Positions 24,298-37,234 are shown, counted from the first letter of the stretch. The stretch is DNA of 64,000 bases from Dipteronia dyeriana (GCA_032871835.1 CM065296.1:258001-322000), one strand, 5' to 3'. Translations and numbers: made by a program. The notes: generated from the sequence alone by a model not told the origin.

Positions 24298-24678
24298 TCT
24301 TTGACTTTCTCTTCTACTGCTAATTTTTTCCATACAGGATACGTGCGAATATAGCAAGTGTGAAACCGGGTCGGGTCCATGTATATATTATTATTATTAT
24401 AATAAAAAAGTTAGGGTTAAAATGAAAGGGTCGGGTCGGGTTATTCGGGAAGCATCTTCGTCAGGGTATAAAAAGGACACAGCCCCGCAGAATCGAGGTT
24501 TCTTGTTTCCCTAATGAATAACTTGAGTGCTCTGAAACACACCAACCCAAACCCAATTATTAGTGTGTACGCCAGTAAATACTAGTATTAGAATCAGGAA
24601 AAAAAATAAAAATAAATATTTGATTATCGAAGCAAGTTAAGGTTCGTAGAAATCCTAGTTTTGATATTTGGTTTGTGA
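24298..24678. promoter_or_regulatory. Shared divergent promoter region, endonuclease V / DCAF1
   Basis: The 381 bp between the two start codons carries GGGTCGGGT motifs twice (about 24368-24377 and 24430-24441). A TATA box for DCAF1 lies at 24467-24474. The right-hand part is the DCAF1 leader. Confidence 0.6.
24467..24474 (+). promoter_or_regulatory. TATA box of DCAF1
   Basis: TATAAAAA in the context GGGTATAAAAAGGAC, about 205 bp before the DCAF1 ATG. It is followed by a leader of plausible length. Confidence 0.65.
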
Positions 24679-27600
24679 ATGGAGGGATCATCGAGCCAAG
24701 AGCAAAATGGAGGAGGAGGAGGAGGAGAAGAAGAAACGAAGAACGAAGAGGAAGAGCTGATGGCCAAGGCCCAGAGACTGATGGATAAAATTACTTCTTA
24801 TGCCGATAACCCTAATCCCACCGTCCTCCATGCCCTCTCCTCCCTCTTCGATATTCAAGAGTCACTGTATGTCTCTGCGTATTCTTTTTCTTCTTTATTC
24901 GCAGATTGCTTCTACTACTACTGCTTTGATATTATAACATGTTATCTCCTTTTGGTCTTTGCTTAATTTTAAACAATGTTTCAAAAAAATTCAATTGCAG
25001 ATACTTGAAAGAGAGTGGTCATTCCACCAATAATGCGCGAGCTTCTCATAACATTGGACGCCTTGGTAACATAGTTCGGGTAAGTTCTGTCCATTATTTG
25101 CTTGCTTATTTTTTAATTTTTTAATTTTTTAATTTTATTTTGGCTCCATTATTTGCTTGCTTATCTTTTTATTTTGGTTTTGGTGGGTATATTCATGAAA
25201 CTCTTTAGGTAATAAATGAAATAGTATGGTATTGGCCTGCAATCACTACCGATTCTGATACCAAATTTTTGTTTACCTTATCTTCTTCCCCAGGAGAATG
25301 ATGATTTCTTTGAATTGATATCATCCAAGTTTCTGTCTGAAAGTAGATATTCAACCTCCATCCAGTCAGCTGCTGCAAGGCTGCTTCTAGGCTGTTCACT
25401 CACGTGGATTGTAAGATTCATGTTCCTTTTTTTTTTCTTTTCATTTTTTTATATAAATCATGTTTGTATCTTTTTTACTTCTTTATGACATGTTCTATAT
25501 GGTTCATCAGTTCATGATTTTTAAATTTCATGCAGTACCCTCATGTTTTTGAAGATCCTGTTATGGACAACATAAAGACTTGGGTGATGGATGAGACTGT
25601 TCGATTTCCTGGTGAAGGTCGCAACTCCAAGCATGATTTTGGCCAAAAGGAAGCTTCACATGCTGAAATGTTGAAAACTTATTCAACTGGTCTTCTTGCT
25701 TTGTGTTTGGAAAAGTAATTCTTTTTATCTAATGACTTATTTTTCTCTTTTCTATTATATCTTTTATATGCTTACTTTGTCTTACATTATCCTTTTATTT
25801 GGTTTCATTGGATGCAGTGGTGGTCAAATTGTCGAAGATGTGTTGACATCTGGATTGTCTGCTAAGCTTATGCGTTATCTTCGCGTACGTGTCCTCGGTG
25901 AGATGAGTTCAAGTCAAAAAGAAGCTGGCCATCTCACTGAGAGTAAGAATGCATCTGTTGCTACTATTACCTTAAGAGGTAGAGAAGAAGGTCGGGGTAG
26001 GGTACGGCAATTTCTTGAGACTACTCATTTGGGTGATCCAAAGACAACGGATGAACGATCTTTGGATGATCAAAGTGTTGAAAGGGATCAGGACAGAGGT
26101 CTTTCTAGGCAGACACGTGGAGAAGAGTGCGGGTTTGATGATGGAGAATCACCTGATGGTTATGCTGAGGGGACTGATATATGTGAGGTAAATACCGATG
26201 GTCAAGATACACGTGAGGGGAAGACAAAATTTGGAGATTTTGATGAAAGTGGTAGAGATGACTCTTCAAGGCGGAGAGCAAACCGTGGGTGGGCAAGATC
26301 TCGAGGAAAGGGAAGGGTTAATGAAGGTGCTTTAGAGAATGAACAGGTTTTGACCTCTCCAGGATCTGGTAGTCGTTTCGGACTGGGGCGGAGTATAAGA
26401 GATAAGAGTTCTTCAAGAAATTTAGATGTGAGAAAGGTACCAGATGCTAGGAAGCATTCAGGAAAGATTAATTCTGATGTTTTGATTTGGGAGAGAGAGG
26501 ATAGTGATGACTGCTTCCAAGAATGCAGAATTGGAAGCAAAGACATTTCTGATTTGGTCAAGAAAGCAGTTAGGGCTGCTGAAGCTGAAGCAAGAGCGGC
26601 GAATGCACCTGTAGAAGCCATCAAAGCAGCTGGTGATGCTGCTGCCGAAGTTGTCAAAAGTGCAGCATCAGAGGTAACCAGAATTGTTTTCAGTTCAATT
26701 GCTTTTGAAGTAAATGGTTTCTTCTTAAATTCTTTTTGTAACTTTCTGTTTGTTCAACTTCATTTTACTTGAAGTTTTCAATTATTAATTTCTGTCGCTT
26801 TATCTATTTAGGAATTTAAAACTACCAATGATGAAGACGCTGCTGTACTGGCTGCTTCCAGAACTGCATCTACTGTTATTGATGCTGCTAATGCTATTGA
26901 AGTTGCAAGGTTGGTTATTTCACACTATAGTACATATCAAAAATTGTGAGAGACAGATTACAATTCAGTGATTGTGATAGCTGTTGTTTCTTTTGGGTGA
27001 GTAGTTCAGTTATGTGAGTGCTAATATGCTCCTTGTGGCTTGGTGGCAGGAAAACCAGTAGCGCTGATGCTGATTCAGTGAGTTTAAGTACCGCAGAGAC
27101 AGAAGTAAATGTAGAGACAAAAGTTAATGAAGATGTTGAAGAATATTTCATCCCTAATATCGAATCCCTTGCACAGTTGAGAGAAAAATACTGCATTCAG
27201 TGCCTTGAGACATTAGGTGAATATGTTGAAGTTCTTGGGCCAGTGCTGCATGAAAAGGGAGTGGATGTCTGTCTTGCACTTTTGCAAAGGAGTTCTAAAT
27301 CTGAAGAAGCATCGAAGGGTTTAATGCTTTTGCCTGATGTGATGAAGCTAATTTGTGCATTAGCTGCTCATCGGAAATTTGCTGCATTGTTTGTGGATCG
27401 AGGTGGCATGCAAAAGCTGCTTGCTGTGCCGAGAGTCAATCAAACTTTCTTTGGTCTTTCTTCTTGCTTATTTACTATAGGTTCTCTTCAGGTAATGCCC
27501 TGTAGTGTAAGAATCTGTGTCATTGCCTTCACTAATATTTATCTAGTCTCTAATGTGATTTCTCACATTTTATAACTTTTTTATTCAGGGAATAATGGAG

Positions 27601-30600
27601 CGTGTTTGTGCGCTTCCATCTGATGTTGTTCACGAGGTGGTTGAGTTAGCTATCCAACTTCTTGAGTGTTCCCAGGATCAGGCTAGAAAAAATGCGGCCT
27701 TATTTTTTGCTGCTGCCTTTGTTTTCAGAGCTGTTATTGATGCTTTTGATGCTCAGGATGGCTTACAGAAATTACTGCGCCTTCTAAATGATGCTGCAGC
27801 AGTAAGGTCTGGAGTTAATTCTGGGACTTTAGGCCTTTCCAGTTCAGCATCACTACGAAATGATCGATCGCCGCCAGAAGTATTGACATCCTCGGAGAAG
27901 CAGATAGCTTATCACACCTGTGTTGCTTTGCGGCAATATTTCAGAGCGCATCTCCTTTTGCTTGTGGAGTCCATTCGTCCTAATAAAAGTAATCGTAGTG
28001 CACCTCGGAATATTCCAAATGTAAGGGCTGCATACAAGCCACTTGATATTAGTAATGAGGCTATGGATGCAGTGTTTCTGCAGTTACAGAAGGATCGGAA
28101 GCTGGGTCCTGCATTTGTGAGAACTCCTTGGCTTGCTGTTGACAGGTTCTTAAGCCTTAATGGACATACTACCATGTTAGAGTTGTGTCAGGTATTTTTT
28201 TTGTTATGTATAATTATCCTCCTTTTCGATTGATTGCTTTTTCGCTCTAATTTTTTTTTTTTGGTTGTGCATTTAGGCCCCTTCTGTTGAGCGTTATTTG
28301 CATGACTTGCTTCAGTATGCATTGGGTGTTCTGCACATTGTGACACTGGTACCTAACAGCCGCAGGATGATTGTAACTGCTCAACTTAGCAATAATCATG
28401 CTGGTATAGCAGTCATTTTGGATGCGGCAAGTGTTCCTAATAGTAATAGTAATAATAGTGTGAATCCTGAGGTAAAGACTTTTTGTGTAGATTTTTTTTT
28501 TTCTTTCCATTACTTTTGCTATTATTGTGGTTCAATGAATTATGATGATTATGACGGGGTGGGTGCTGGAAGCACACTCTTGAGGCTGCTTATGCTTTAT
28601 GTTGTCAATAACCTTTGTCTTACTAAAATTGTTTTCATGTATATTTTCACACTATATAGTCAGCACTGAATGGTTTATATATGCAGATTATACAGCCAGC
28701 ATTGAGTGTGTTAATCAATCTTGTTTGCCCTCCACCTTCAATCAGCAATAAACCACCTCTACTTGCACAAGGTCAGCAGTCTCTTTTTGGCCAATCCACA
28801 AATGGTGCTACAGAAGCTCGAGAGAAAAATGCAGAACGTAGTCAGAATGACTTACGGGAGCGAAATGGGGAATCTAACGTGCTAGATAGAGGCACTGCAG
28901 GAAACACACAGTCCCTCAGTAGCACTCCTCGAACACCTGCTCCCACACAGACTTCAGGTTTGGTTGGGGACCGTAGAATATCTTTAGGTGCTGGAGCAGG
29001 TTGCGCTGGCCTTGCTGCACAATTAGAACAAGGATATAGTCAAGCTAGAGAGGCTGTCCGAGCCAACAATGGTATTAAAGTTCTACTACATCTCCTGCAA
29101 TCACGCATATATTCACCACCAGCTGCTCTAGATTGTCTTCGAGCTCTTGCATGTCGAGTGCTACTCGGCTTGGCCAGAGATGATACAATTGCTCATATAT
29201 TGACCAAGCTTCAGGTAAATGACTTATACGTTCATATCATTTTACTTTGTTATTGTTAAAGCCATAAAAGGTTATATTATTTGCTGGGCAGTTGAGGTTA
29301 GGGTTTTAAATTTTAGTAATTACTCAATAGGAGTGGATTCATATAATTCAAGAAATTGTGATGCATGTACATTGAAATATGTAGAACATAGCCCATCTAA
29401 TAGTTTAGTTTTGATCAGACCAGTGTTCAAAAAAGCAGGCTAGGCGGCCGCCTAGGCAGAGCTCTAACCGCCCCAATTTCGGCCAAATCGGCGGGCAGAT
29501 GACTATTTGGTGCGAGGCGTTGACTCCTCCTAGGCTGATTATTTTTTTTAACAAAATTTAATTTTAAAACGGTGCCGTTTTGGGGTGTAACGGCGTCACT
29601 TCCAAAACAGCCCTCGTCCTCACTTCTACTCTTTCTTGACAATGACTAGCAATCAGACCCTCTTCCTCTCGTCGTTCGACCACGACCACGACCTTCTGCT
29701 GTCTCTGTCCCCGGAAATTCGTCACCGCTGCCATATCTTTTGTTTGTACTTTGTTCTGGTACATATGTGGTTTGTATTTTGGCACATCTAAGCCAAAATT
29801 TTCCGGCCGCCTAGGTGACCTAGGTGCTAGGTGCCGGGCCTACTAGAACACTGGATCAGACTGCAATTCATCTTACAAATCACTCTACATATGCACAACA
29901 TTCAAGCAAGCTCATAATTGTTTTTGTCGTGAGAAAGAAATTCAAATGGAGGGGGGATATGCAAGTTGATGATGAACAAATAGAAAAAGTATACTACAAA
30001 CCAATAGCCATATTGGCATGATGTTCTGCTGAAATCTCCTGATCAAGTCCCTCCAAGTACCCAATTAACTGATGAAAATAATTGTTCTAAGAAGTGCTAG
30101 TCACTCATCAAATATGATCATTTTGCTGACCATTCAAACATTGTTGGAACCTCAATATTTTGTTGGTGGATTAGCATAGTCATCTCTCACTATCTTTGGA
30201 GATCATATTCTCACAAAAGTTGCAATCCTTCTTCAGCTCCCATGAAGATATAGCATTTACTTTCTAAACATTGGATGAACTGGTTATTGTTTTCATAAAA
30301 ATACAAGGACAGCTTCTGCTTGCATGTATGTTGGAAATAGCAAACCTCATTATTCCCTTTTACTAAATTTGGGAAGGAATATGAGGTTATAAGTGAGAAA
30401 TTGAAGATGAGGAAAAGCTTTCCATTTTAGTCTGTAACTATCGGGAACAGGGATTATTATTTCCTTTTTTCCCTTTATTTTGCTTTCTCATTTTCATTTT
30501 TTTAAAACCTGGATGTTTAATTTGTGTCCTTTTGCTCTCTTCAACTGAGTTTGGCTTTTAAAGAAAGTTATGCTCCAGAAGAACTTGCTGAATGCCGTTA

Positions 30601-33600
30601 AAAATTTACCAGAAGTTTCAGTAGTTAGTTACTTTCTGTTGGTTTCCAATGATTTTTCTTTCCAATTTAACAATATGAATGATGATATGGTTTGTGAAGA
30701 ATTTTAGATGCTTGTGACTGATGTTAGTTGGTTGAGTAAATGCATATGCTAGGTATAATACTGCCAAAGCTTTAGAAACTTCTCCTGTTTTATTTTTAAT
30801 TCGCTATATTTTCCAGCATTTCTGATGTGCTTGTGTTCATTCTGGATAATATATTACTAAAGTTTTGTAGGATATATAAACTTATTGATTTGCAATGCTA
30901 AGTTTAACTTTGTTTTCCAGGTAGGGAAAAAGCTATCAGAACTGATTCGGGATTCAGGTGGTCAGATGTCTGGAACGGAACAAGGCAGGTGGCAAGCTGA
31001 GCTTTCCCAGGTGGCAATTGAGCTTATTTCGGTGAGTATCTTGTATATCTTCATTTCTATTCTGTTATACATGTGATTTAACTTTTTGCACCCTCCAAGA
31101 GAGAGGTTCAAAGATATTTTAGTAATAAAATCTTGTTTGGAACTGAAAAATCCTATTATTCACAACCAGCATTACAGGGATGCCTGTAATATAAAGTTTG
31201 TTTTGAAAGCATGAAGTTCCGTGCACAGGGTTTGAGTAGAAAGGCATATAAAATGATACACTTTAATGTCTAAAGACTGAGAGCTACATCATTTTATTCT
31301 TCCGTTTTCCTTTCACTCCTAATTAACTTTGTAGAGTTGGTGTTAGATGTTTGTGAGATTGCATGAATATTAACTTTTAACTCTGAAGCACGGGCACGTT
31401 TTTTTTTAGAGGTAGCACGTGTCCGACACGTTTTGGACACGGACACCCGTGGACACGTGTCTGACACGCGTTTTCCCGTATCCGTTGACTTTTCGGTGAA
31501 CTTGACTTTCCGACACGGCTTGGACACGCTTAGACATGGCAAGGACATGTCTGGGACACGTTTGGGGTACTTTTGTAACTATTTTTACAAAAAATAGGGT
31601 TAATTTTATAATTTAAAAAAATATTGGGAACTAATTATAAATTTTATTTGTACTTTTGTAATATGTTATAACTTTCATGTGACTTATGTTTTGACTTTTG
31701 AATGAATTATGTTTTAGTTTTTCAAATTTATATTTGTATAAAAAATATATATAATTTTAATTGGCATTTCCTGCCGTGTCCGTGTCCGTGACCTAGTTTT
31801 TTAAGATTTACCGTATTCTCGTATCGTGTCGTATCGTATCCACGTGTCCGTGCTTCATAGACTTTTAACCTATGCCCATACGTGAGGCTTTTTACATTAC
31901 TGTTGCTCACGTTTTATTTAACCTCTTCAATTATTCAATTGCTCCGCTGACTGTTTCTTGTCAAGACCTTTGTCCATATAGATGAAGCATGAACTGTTTG
32001 AAATATGTTCCTTCTTTGAATAATGGTTGAAAACAATGCTTAGGACACCCCTGAGGGCTCGTTTTTGAGATGGTGTGTGCTATTTGGAATCATACATACT
32101 GGCAGAGTTCCTTGATTCAGTTAATAATTACTCATTTCCCTGGCAGCTGTTGGATGTATCCAACAACTGAGTTTTGTCATTCAGACCAAAAAAACTGTAT
32201 CTTGTGCAGCTGTTGGATGTACCTTGTGCAGAAGTTAATGATATGTAACAACATATAGTGCAGTTATACGTCATTATGTTTTGATTTATCACATACCTCA
32301 GCTTGCTAGTCTATTTTGCTCATAAACAAAGAAGGAAAGTTATTGTCGTTTCCTCCATAATAGGGAATTTGATGCTGATTACTTGACAAGCGTCTCTCAT
32401 TGGAATTTGGAAATAACCTTGTCTTTTGGTTGTTTATTTTTACTAGTACAAGCTATGAAATTTACATTGAATCATTTGTGTATGTCGTAGATTGTAACGA
32501 ATTCTGGGCGTGCAAGTACATTAGCAGCTACAGATGCTGCTATCCCTACTCTAAGGCGCATAGAAAGAGCAGCCATAGCTGCTGCCACTCCTATCACCTA
32601 CCATTCCAGGTATTCCTTGTCTGTTCCAGAATCATTTTTTTTTTTTTGATAAAGAACCATTTTCTTTTTAGTTGTTTGTTTCCTTTATTCTTTTTTTATT
32701 ATTTATATATGTTATTTTGGCATTTGCATTCACATGTATGTGATAACTTCAGGGAACTTTTACAACTTATGCATGAACACCTTCAGGCAAGTGGTTTGTC
32801 TTCAACAGCTGCTACACTGCTGAAAGAGGCTCAGTTGACACCTTTGCCTACCTTGGCACCCCCATCATCTCTTGCACTCCAAGCCTCCGCACAAGAAACC
32901 TTGTCAATACAGCTCCAGTGGCCATCTGGTCGTTCTCCTTGTGGATTTCTCACATATAAATCAAAATTTACTGCACGTGATGAGGATCTCAATATGAAGT
33001 GTGATTCAAGTGTGTCTTCAAAGAAGAAACAACTGGTTTTCTCACCTTCTTTTGGCTCACAGACAAGAAATTATCCCCAATCTCATGATTCCCAAACACC
33101 TTCAATTAGGAAAGTATTCAGTACTAAACAGTCAGCATCATCAAGCTTACTAGAAAATCTCCCTGAAACCGTGTCAAAAACCAATCATGATACAGAGTCT
33201 CAATGTAAAACACCAATTGTGTTGCCTATGAAACGAAAATTAACAGAGTTGAAGGATACTGGATTGACATTGTCTGGGAAGCGACTTAATACGGGTGACC
33301 ATGGACTTCGTTCCCCCGTTTGTCCAACTCCCAATTCTGTCCGTAAAAGCAGTTTTGTTAGTGATTTTCAGGGCTTTTCTACACCATGTTCTAACCTGAG
33401 GGATCATCAAGGGAGATTGACACCGAGCGTTTTAGTGGATCATTTGGATGACAACCAATATGGGCTTCTAAATGATTACCAGCCCAGCAATTCAGAGCGG
33501 TTAACCCTAGACACTCTTGTTGTTCAGTATCTGAAGCACCAACATCGCCAGTGCCCAGCTCCTATAACCACTCTTCCCCCACTCTCTCTCTTACATCCAC

Positions 33601-35402
33601 ATGTTTGTCCTGAGCCAAAGCGGAGCCTTGATGCCCCATCAAATGTAACAGCCCGTCTTGGTACACGTGAATTCAAAAGCATGTATAGTGGAATACACAG
33701 AAATCGTAGGGATCGCCAGTTTGTTTACAGCAGATTCAGGCCATGGCGAACATGCCGCGATGATGTCGGTGGCCGTTTGACATGCATTACTTTTCTTCGG
33801 GACAACTCTCATATTGCAGTTGGTAGCTTCAATCATGATCTCCAAATTTTTGACACCAATAGCAATAATGTACTGGAGAGCTGCACAAGCCACCAGGGTC
33901 CTGTGACACTTATTCAGTCACATCTCTCTGGTGAGACCCAGCTTTTGCTCTCTTCAAGTGCCCTGGATGTGAATTTGTGGGATGTTTCTTCAGTCTCGGG
34001 AGGGCCAATTCATACATTTGAGAGGTGCAAGGCTGCGAGGTTTAGCAATTCTGGGGACATTTTTGCGGCATTATCTACAGACATCTCTGAACGAGGGATT
34101 CTCCTTTATGATATTCAAACCTGTCGTTCGGAAATGAAACTATCTGATACTCCTGCCAATTTCACTGGACGGGGGCATACATATTCACAGATACACTTTA
34201 GTCCTTCAGACACAATGGTGCTTTGGAATGGAGTATTATGGGACCCGCGGAATTCTGTACCTGTTCATCGTTTTGATCAGTTCACAGATTTTGGGGGTGG
34301 GGGTTTTCATCCTGCTGGGAATGAGGTAAGCAGAACCATACCACTGGTACTGGTATAATTGATTGACTATTCTTGTATTTTCCTATAGAAAGATTTTCTA
34401 GTCAATGTAGATAGTATAAACTGTGTTAAAGCATTCACAGTAGACACAGGTCACCTTTTTGTTTTGTGTTTGCTCATGTTAAAGCTTTTTTCGATGTTTA
34501 CCCAATTACACTAATTGCACAAGAAAGACCTATTTTGTAATTCAGAGGGTATTATCAAACCTTTCACATTCTTAAGTATACAGTTTTAGTCTGAATGTCT
34601 TAATATGAAAATTTCTGCACCATCAAAAGGTTATAAGCTTTTAATTTATTTATTTTTATATTCATTTTGATAATCTTTTCTTTTTCTTTCTTTCATTCGA
34701 CAGGTTATCATTAACTCTGAGGTCTGGGATCTTAGGAAGTTTAGGCTCCTTAGAAGTGTACCTTCCTTAGACCAGACAACAATAACATTCAATGCGCGAG
34801 GGGATGTGATTTATGCTATTCTGAGGAGAAATATTGAGGATTTGCATTCAGCTCTTAACACCCGTCGATCTAAGCACCCTCTATATTCTGCATTCCGTAC
34901 TGTGGATGCGATCAACTACTCTGACATAGCTACAATCCCGGTTGATCGTTGTGCGGTTGATCGTTGTGTCCTTGACTTTGCTACAGAGCCAACTGATTCA
35001 TTTGTTGGGTTGATTACAATGGATGACGAAGAGGAAATGCTTTCATCAGCAAGGATTTATGAAATCGGTCGCCGAAGGCCAACTGATGATGACTCTGATC
35101 CAGATGATGCCGAGAGTGATGAGGACGACGATGAGGATGAGGATGAGGACGACGATGAGGACCCTTTGCTAGGTCCCGATTTGGATGATGACGGTGATAT
35201 GAGCAATAGCGAGGATGATGACAGTGTGAGTGAGCTGGATGATGATGATGATGAAGATGGAGATTTTATGGTGGATGATTTAGATTTTGATGGGGGAGGT
35301 GGGCTACTGGAGATTTTGACAGAAGGCGATGATGATGAGGACAGTCAGCTGGTTGAATCACTCAGTAGCGGTGATGATGATGATGATTTTGTGGGATTCT
35401 AA
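24679..35402 (+). CDS. DCAF1: DDB1-CUL4-associated factor 1 (DCAF1/VprBP)
   Basis: Fourteen exons: 24679-24866, 25001-25079, 25294-25410, 25536-25714, 25818-26673, 26812-26909, 27050-27491, 27589-28191, 28277-28471, 28687-29214, 30921-31031, 32491-32609, 32753-34325 and 34704-35402. They total about 1928 residues, near the Arabidopsis length of about 1880. The N-terminal half is helical (armadillo-like). A LisH motif (ELLQLMHEHLQASG..) starts at about 1173. A C-terminal WD40 region follows, with the two DDB1-binding WDxR motifs WDPR (1668-1671) and WDLR (1704-1707). The end is a strongly acidic Asp/Glu tail coded by GAT/GAC/GAG runs (35080-35390). The protein is the substrate receptor of a CUL4-DDB1 ubiquitin ligase in the nucleus and is essential in Arabidopsis embryogenesis. 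Two introns carry short DNA transposons. Confidence 0.97.
29421..29853. mobile_element. hAT-type MITE, 433 bp, in DCAF1 intron 10
   Basis: The ends are CAGTGTTC (29421) and GAACACTG (to 29853). They are flanked by an exact 8-bp target duplication GATCAGAC (29413-29420 and 29854-29861). Subterminal sequence is rich in CCTAGG and GGCGGCCGCC motifs on both sides. It is GC-richer than its surroundings and has no transposase ORF. Confidence 0.93.
31381..31860. mobile_element. Short DNA transposon, 480 bp, in DCAF1 intron 11
   Basis: The inverted ends CTCTGAAGCACGG and CCGTGCTTCATAG are flanked by ACTTTTAA on both sides (31373-31380 and 31861-31868). The match extends to nine bases if the first C is counted in the duplication. 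Subterminal regions repeat GGACACG/CGTGTCC motifs. An 8-bp duplication fits hAT; a 9-bp one would fit Mutator. Confidence 0.9.
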
Positions 35403-35794
35403 TCTTACTTATGGTCGGTGATAATTTTTCATGTTATTTTTCCATCTTTGGGTCTTTACTGTTTAGATTTATTTTATAGGAAAAAAAAAAAAAGAGAAAT
35501 TTTGTTTAGAGAAAAGTAGAAAGCAGTAGGAGTCGGTTGTCAAAGGAAAGGAAAGGAATGGAAAATTGAATGTTTCTCATTTATATATTTTGGGGGTTAA
35601 TTAAAAATGTGAGAATGGGGTGTTATACTGTTATTATGTGAATGCGAAGGATGCATGAATTGTCATTTGATTATTTGAAAGCTGAAAAGTAGGCATATCT
35701 GTGTGTTTCATGAATAAGTAAAAGCTGGTCAAGTGCATTTCATTTTGGTTAAAAGAAAAACAGTATGAATGTATATTGTATAATGAAGCGAAAC
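35403..35794. other. DCAF1 3' flank and distal NAGK promoter
   Basis: No gene was recognised. There is an A-rich tract at about 35481-35515. This stretch presumably holds the DCAF1 3' UTR followed by NAGK upstream sequence. Confidence 0.5.
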
Positions 35795-35802
35795 TGACGT
35801 CA
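35795..35802. promoter_or_regulatory. Palindromic bZIP site TGACGTCA upstream of NAGK
   Basis: A perfect TGACGTCA palindrome lies 16 bp before the TATA box and about 100 bp before the NAGK ATG. This is the classical ACGT-core site of plant bZIP (TGA/GCN4-like) factors. Its use here is inferred from position. Confidence 0.65.
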
Positions 35803-35817
35803 GATGTTCATGTCTCC

Positions 35818-35827
35818 TATATAAATA
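35818..35827 (+). promoter_or_regulatory. TATA box of NAGK
   Basis: TATATAAATA in the context CCTATATAAATAATAAACCC, about 75-85 bp upstream of the start codon. Confidence 0.7.
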
Positions 35828-35901
35828 ATAAACCCTTATTAGTATCATGGTGTGTGTGATAATTGATAAAGAGCAGGCAGTGAAACAAAACAAGGAAGAA
35901 G

Positions 35902-36915
35902 ATGGCCACAAAACTCACCAAATCCCTATTCCTCCAGATGGATCTTCCTTCTTCTTCTTCTTCTTCTTCAAAATTGCTCAAAACCCCAAAGAATCTCAGT
36001 TTCCGTTTTCATCGCAGAAACATACAATGCTCTCTAACACCACCACCAGCTACCCCAGCTGAGTTCCGAGTCGACATCCTCTCCGAATCTCTACCCTTTA
36101 TCCAGAAGTTCCGCGGCAAGACCATTGTCGTCAAATTCGGCGGCGCCGCCATGAAACCCAATCAGCAAGATAATCTCCTTTCTTCCTTCGTCAAGGACCT
36201 CGTCCTCCTCTCTGTTGTCGGCCTCCGTCCCGTTCTCGTCCATGGCGGCGGCCCCGAGATCAACTTCTGGCTCAAGCGCTTCGGCATCGAGCCCCTCTTC
36301 CGCGACGGCCTCCGTGTCACCGACGCCAACACCATGGAAATCGTCTCCATGGTCCTGGTCGGCAAGGTCAACAAGAACTTGGTCTCTTTAATCAACAAGG
36401 CCGGCGCCACCGCCGTCGGTCTCTCGGGCATGGACGGCCGCCTGGTCACGGCTAGGCCGAGTCCCAAGGCAGCCCAGCTGGGGTTCGTGGGAGAGGTTGC
36501 TCGAGTGGACCCCTCGGTGATAGAGCCTCTGGTGAAGTCTGGGCATATACCTGTGATAGCATCGGTGGCGGCGGACGAGTTCGGGCAGTCATACAACATA
36601 AACGCGGACACGGTGGCGGGGGAGTTGGCGGCGGCGTTGGGGGCGGAGAAGTTGATACTGTTGACGGACGTGGCAGGGATACTGGAAGACAGAGATAATC
36701 CGGAGAGTCTAGTGAAGGAGATAGATATAAAGGGGGTGAAGAAGATGATAGAGAATGGGAAAGTGGGAGGTGGTATGATTCCAAAAGTGAATTGTTGTAT
36801 AAGATCACTTGCTCAAGGTGTCACTACTGCTAGTATTATTGATGGGAGACTTGAACACTCTTTGCTTCTCGAGATTTTGACTGATCTAGGTGCGGGGACA
36901 ATGATTACCGGCTGA
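35902..36915 (+). CDS. NAGK: Acetylglutamate kinase, chloroplastic
   Basis: A single uninterrupted frame of 337 residues. Residues 1-50 form a Ser/Arg-rich chloroplast transit peptide ([19 protein letters not shown]). The amino-acid kinase fold follows, with [66 protein letters not shown] and [14 protein letters not shown]. It phosphorylates N-acetylglutamate, the controlled step of arginine synthesis in plastids, and in plants is inhibited by arginine and relieved by PII. Absence of introns is usual for plant NAGK. The coding GC is clearly above that of neighbours in 36080-36700. An in-frame ATG at 35938 is an alternative start; 35902 gives a fuller transit peptide. AATAAA signals occur about 110 bp after the stop. 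Confidence 0.97.
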   Translation: MATKLTKSLFLQMDLPSSSSSSSKLLKTPKNLSFRFHRRNIQCSLTPPPATPAEFRVDILSESLPFIQKFRGKTIVVKFGGAAMKPNQQDNLLSSFVKDLVLLSVVGLRPVLVHGGGPEINFWLKRFGIEPLFRDGLRVTDANTMEIVSMVLVGKVNKNLVSLINKAGATAVGLSGMDGRLVTARPSPKAAQLGFVGEVARVDPSVIEPLVKSGHIPVIASVAADEFGQSYNINADTVAGELAAALGAEKLILLTDVAGILEDRDNPESLVKEIDIKGVKKMIENGKVGGGMIPKVNCCIRSLAQGVTTASIIDGRLEHSLLLEILTDLGAGTMITG

Positions 36916-37234
36916 TTTTTTTGTTTTTGTTTTTGTTTCTGTTTCTGTTTCTATGCGCTGTATCATGACTCATGAGAAAGAATATTAACTATTAAGAGAG
37001 CTTGATGCTCATATTACGACAATAATAAATAAAACCCAGTGGCTTCTTCATTCAATTCCAGCATCATCAATAAGTAAAATAAATTATACTCTACGACTGT
37101 AAAACCAAAACGAATAGCAAACGCTGTCAAAACAAGTGTGGCGTGATCTGATGGGTCCCACTCTCACTCCCTCTCAGTCTCAGCTGGCTGGAATATATAT
37201 CAGACCAAGTAGTAGTAGTAGTAGTAGTAGCTAG
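36916..37234. other. NAGK 3' flank and promoter of the RRM gene
   Basis: This holds the NAGK 3' UTR with overlapping AATAAA signals at 37024-37033, then about 200 bp of upstream sequence. A (TAG)7 microsatellite runs at about 37209-37230, directly before the next ATG. GAATATATAT at about 37190 could serve as a TATA element. Confidence 0.5.

Noticed and set aside
24715..24765. GGA/GAA repeat near the DCAF1 start as an unusual expansion
   Set aside because: It simply encodes a Gly/Glu-rich N-terminus and is in frame with the gene.
26202..26657. 151-residue open frame antisense to DCAF1 exon 5
   Set aside because: It mirrors the coding exon (Ala/Ser-rich shadow of Arg/Glu/Ala codons) with no support of its own.
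29564..29785. Open frames inside the DCAF1 intron 10 element
   Set aside because: They lie inside a 433-bp MITE with clear ends; too short for a transposase and without catalytic motifs.
36162..36808. Two long frames antisense to NAGK
   Set aside because: High GC in the NAGK coding frame suppresses stops on the opposite strand; no domain is recognisable.
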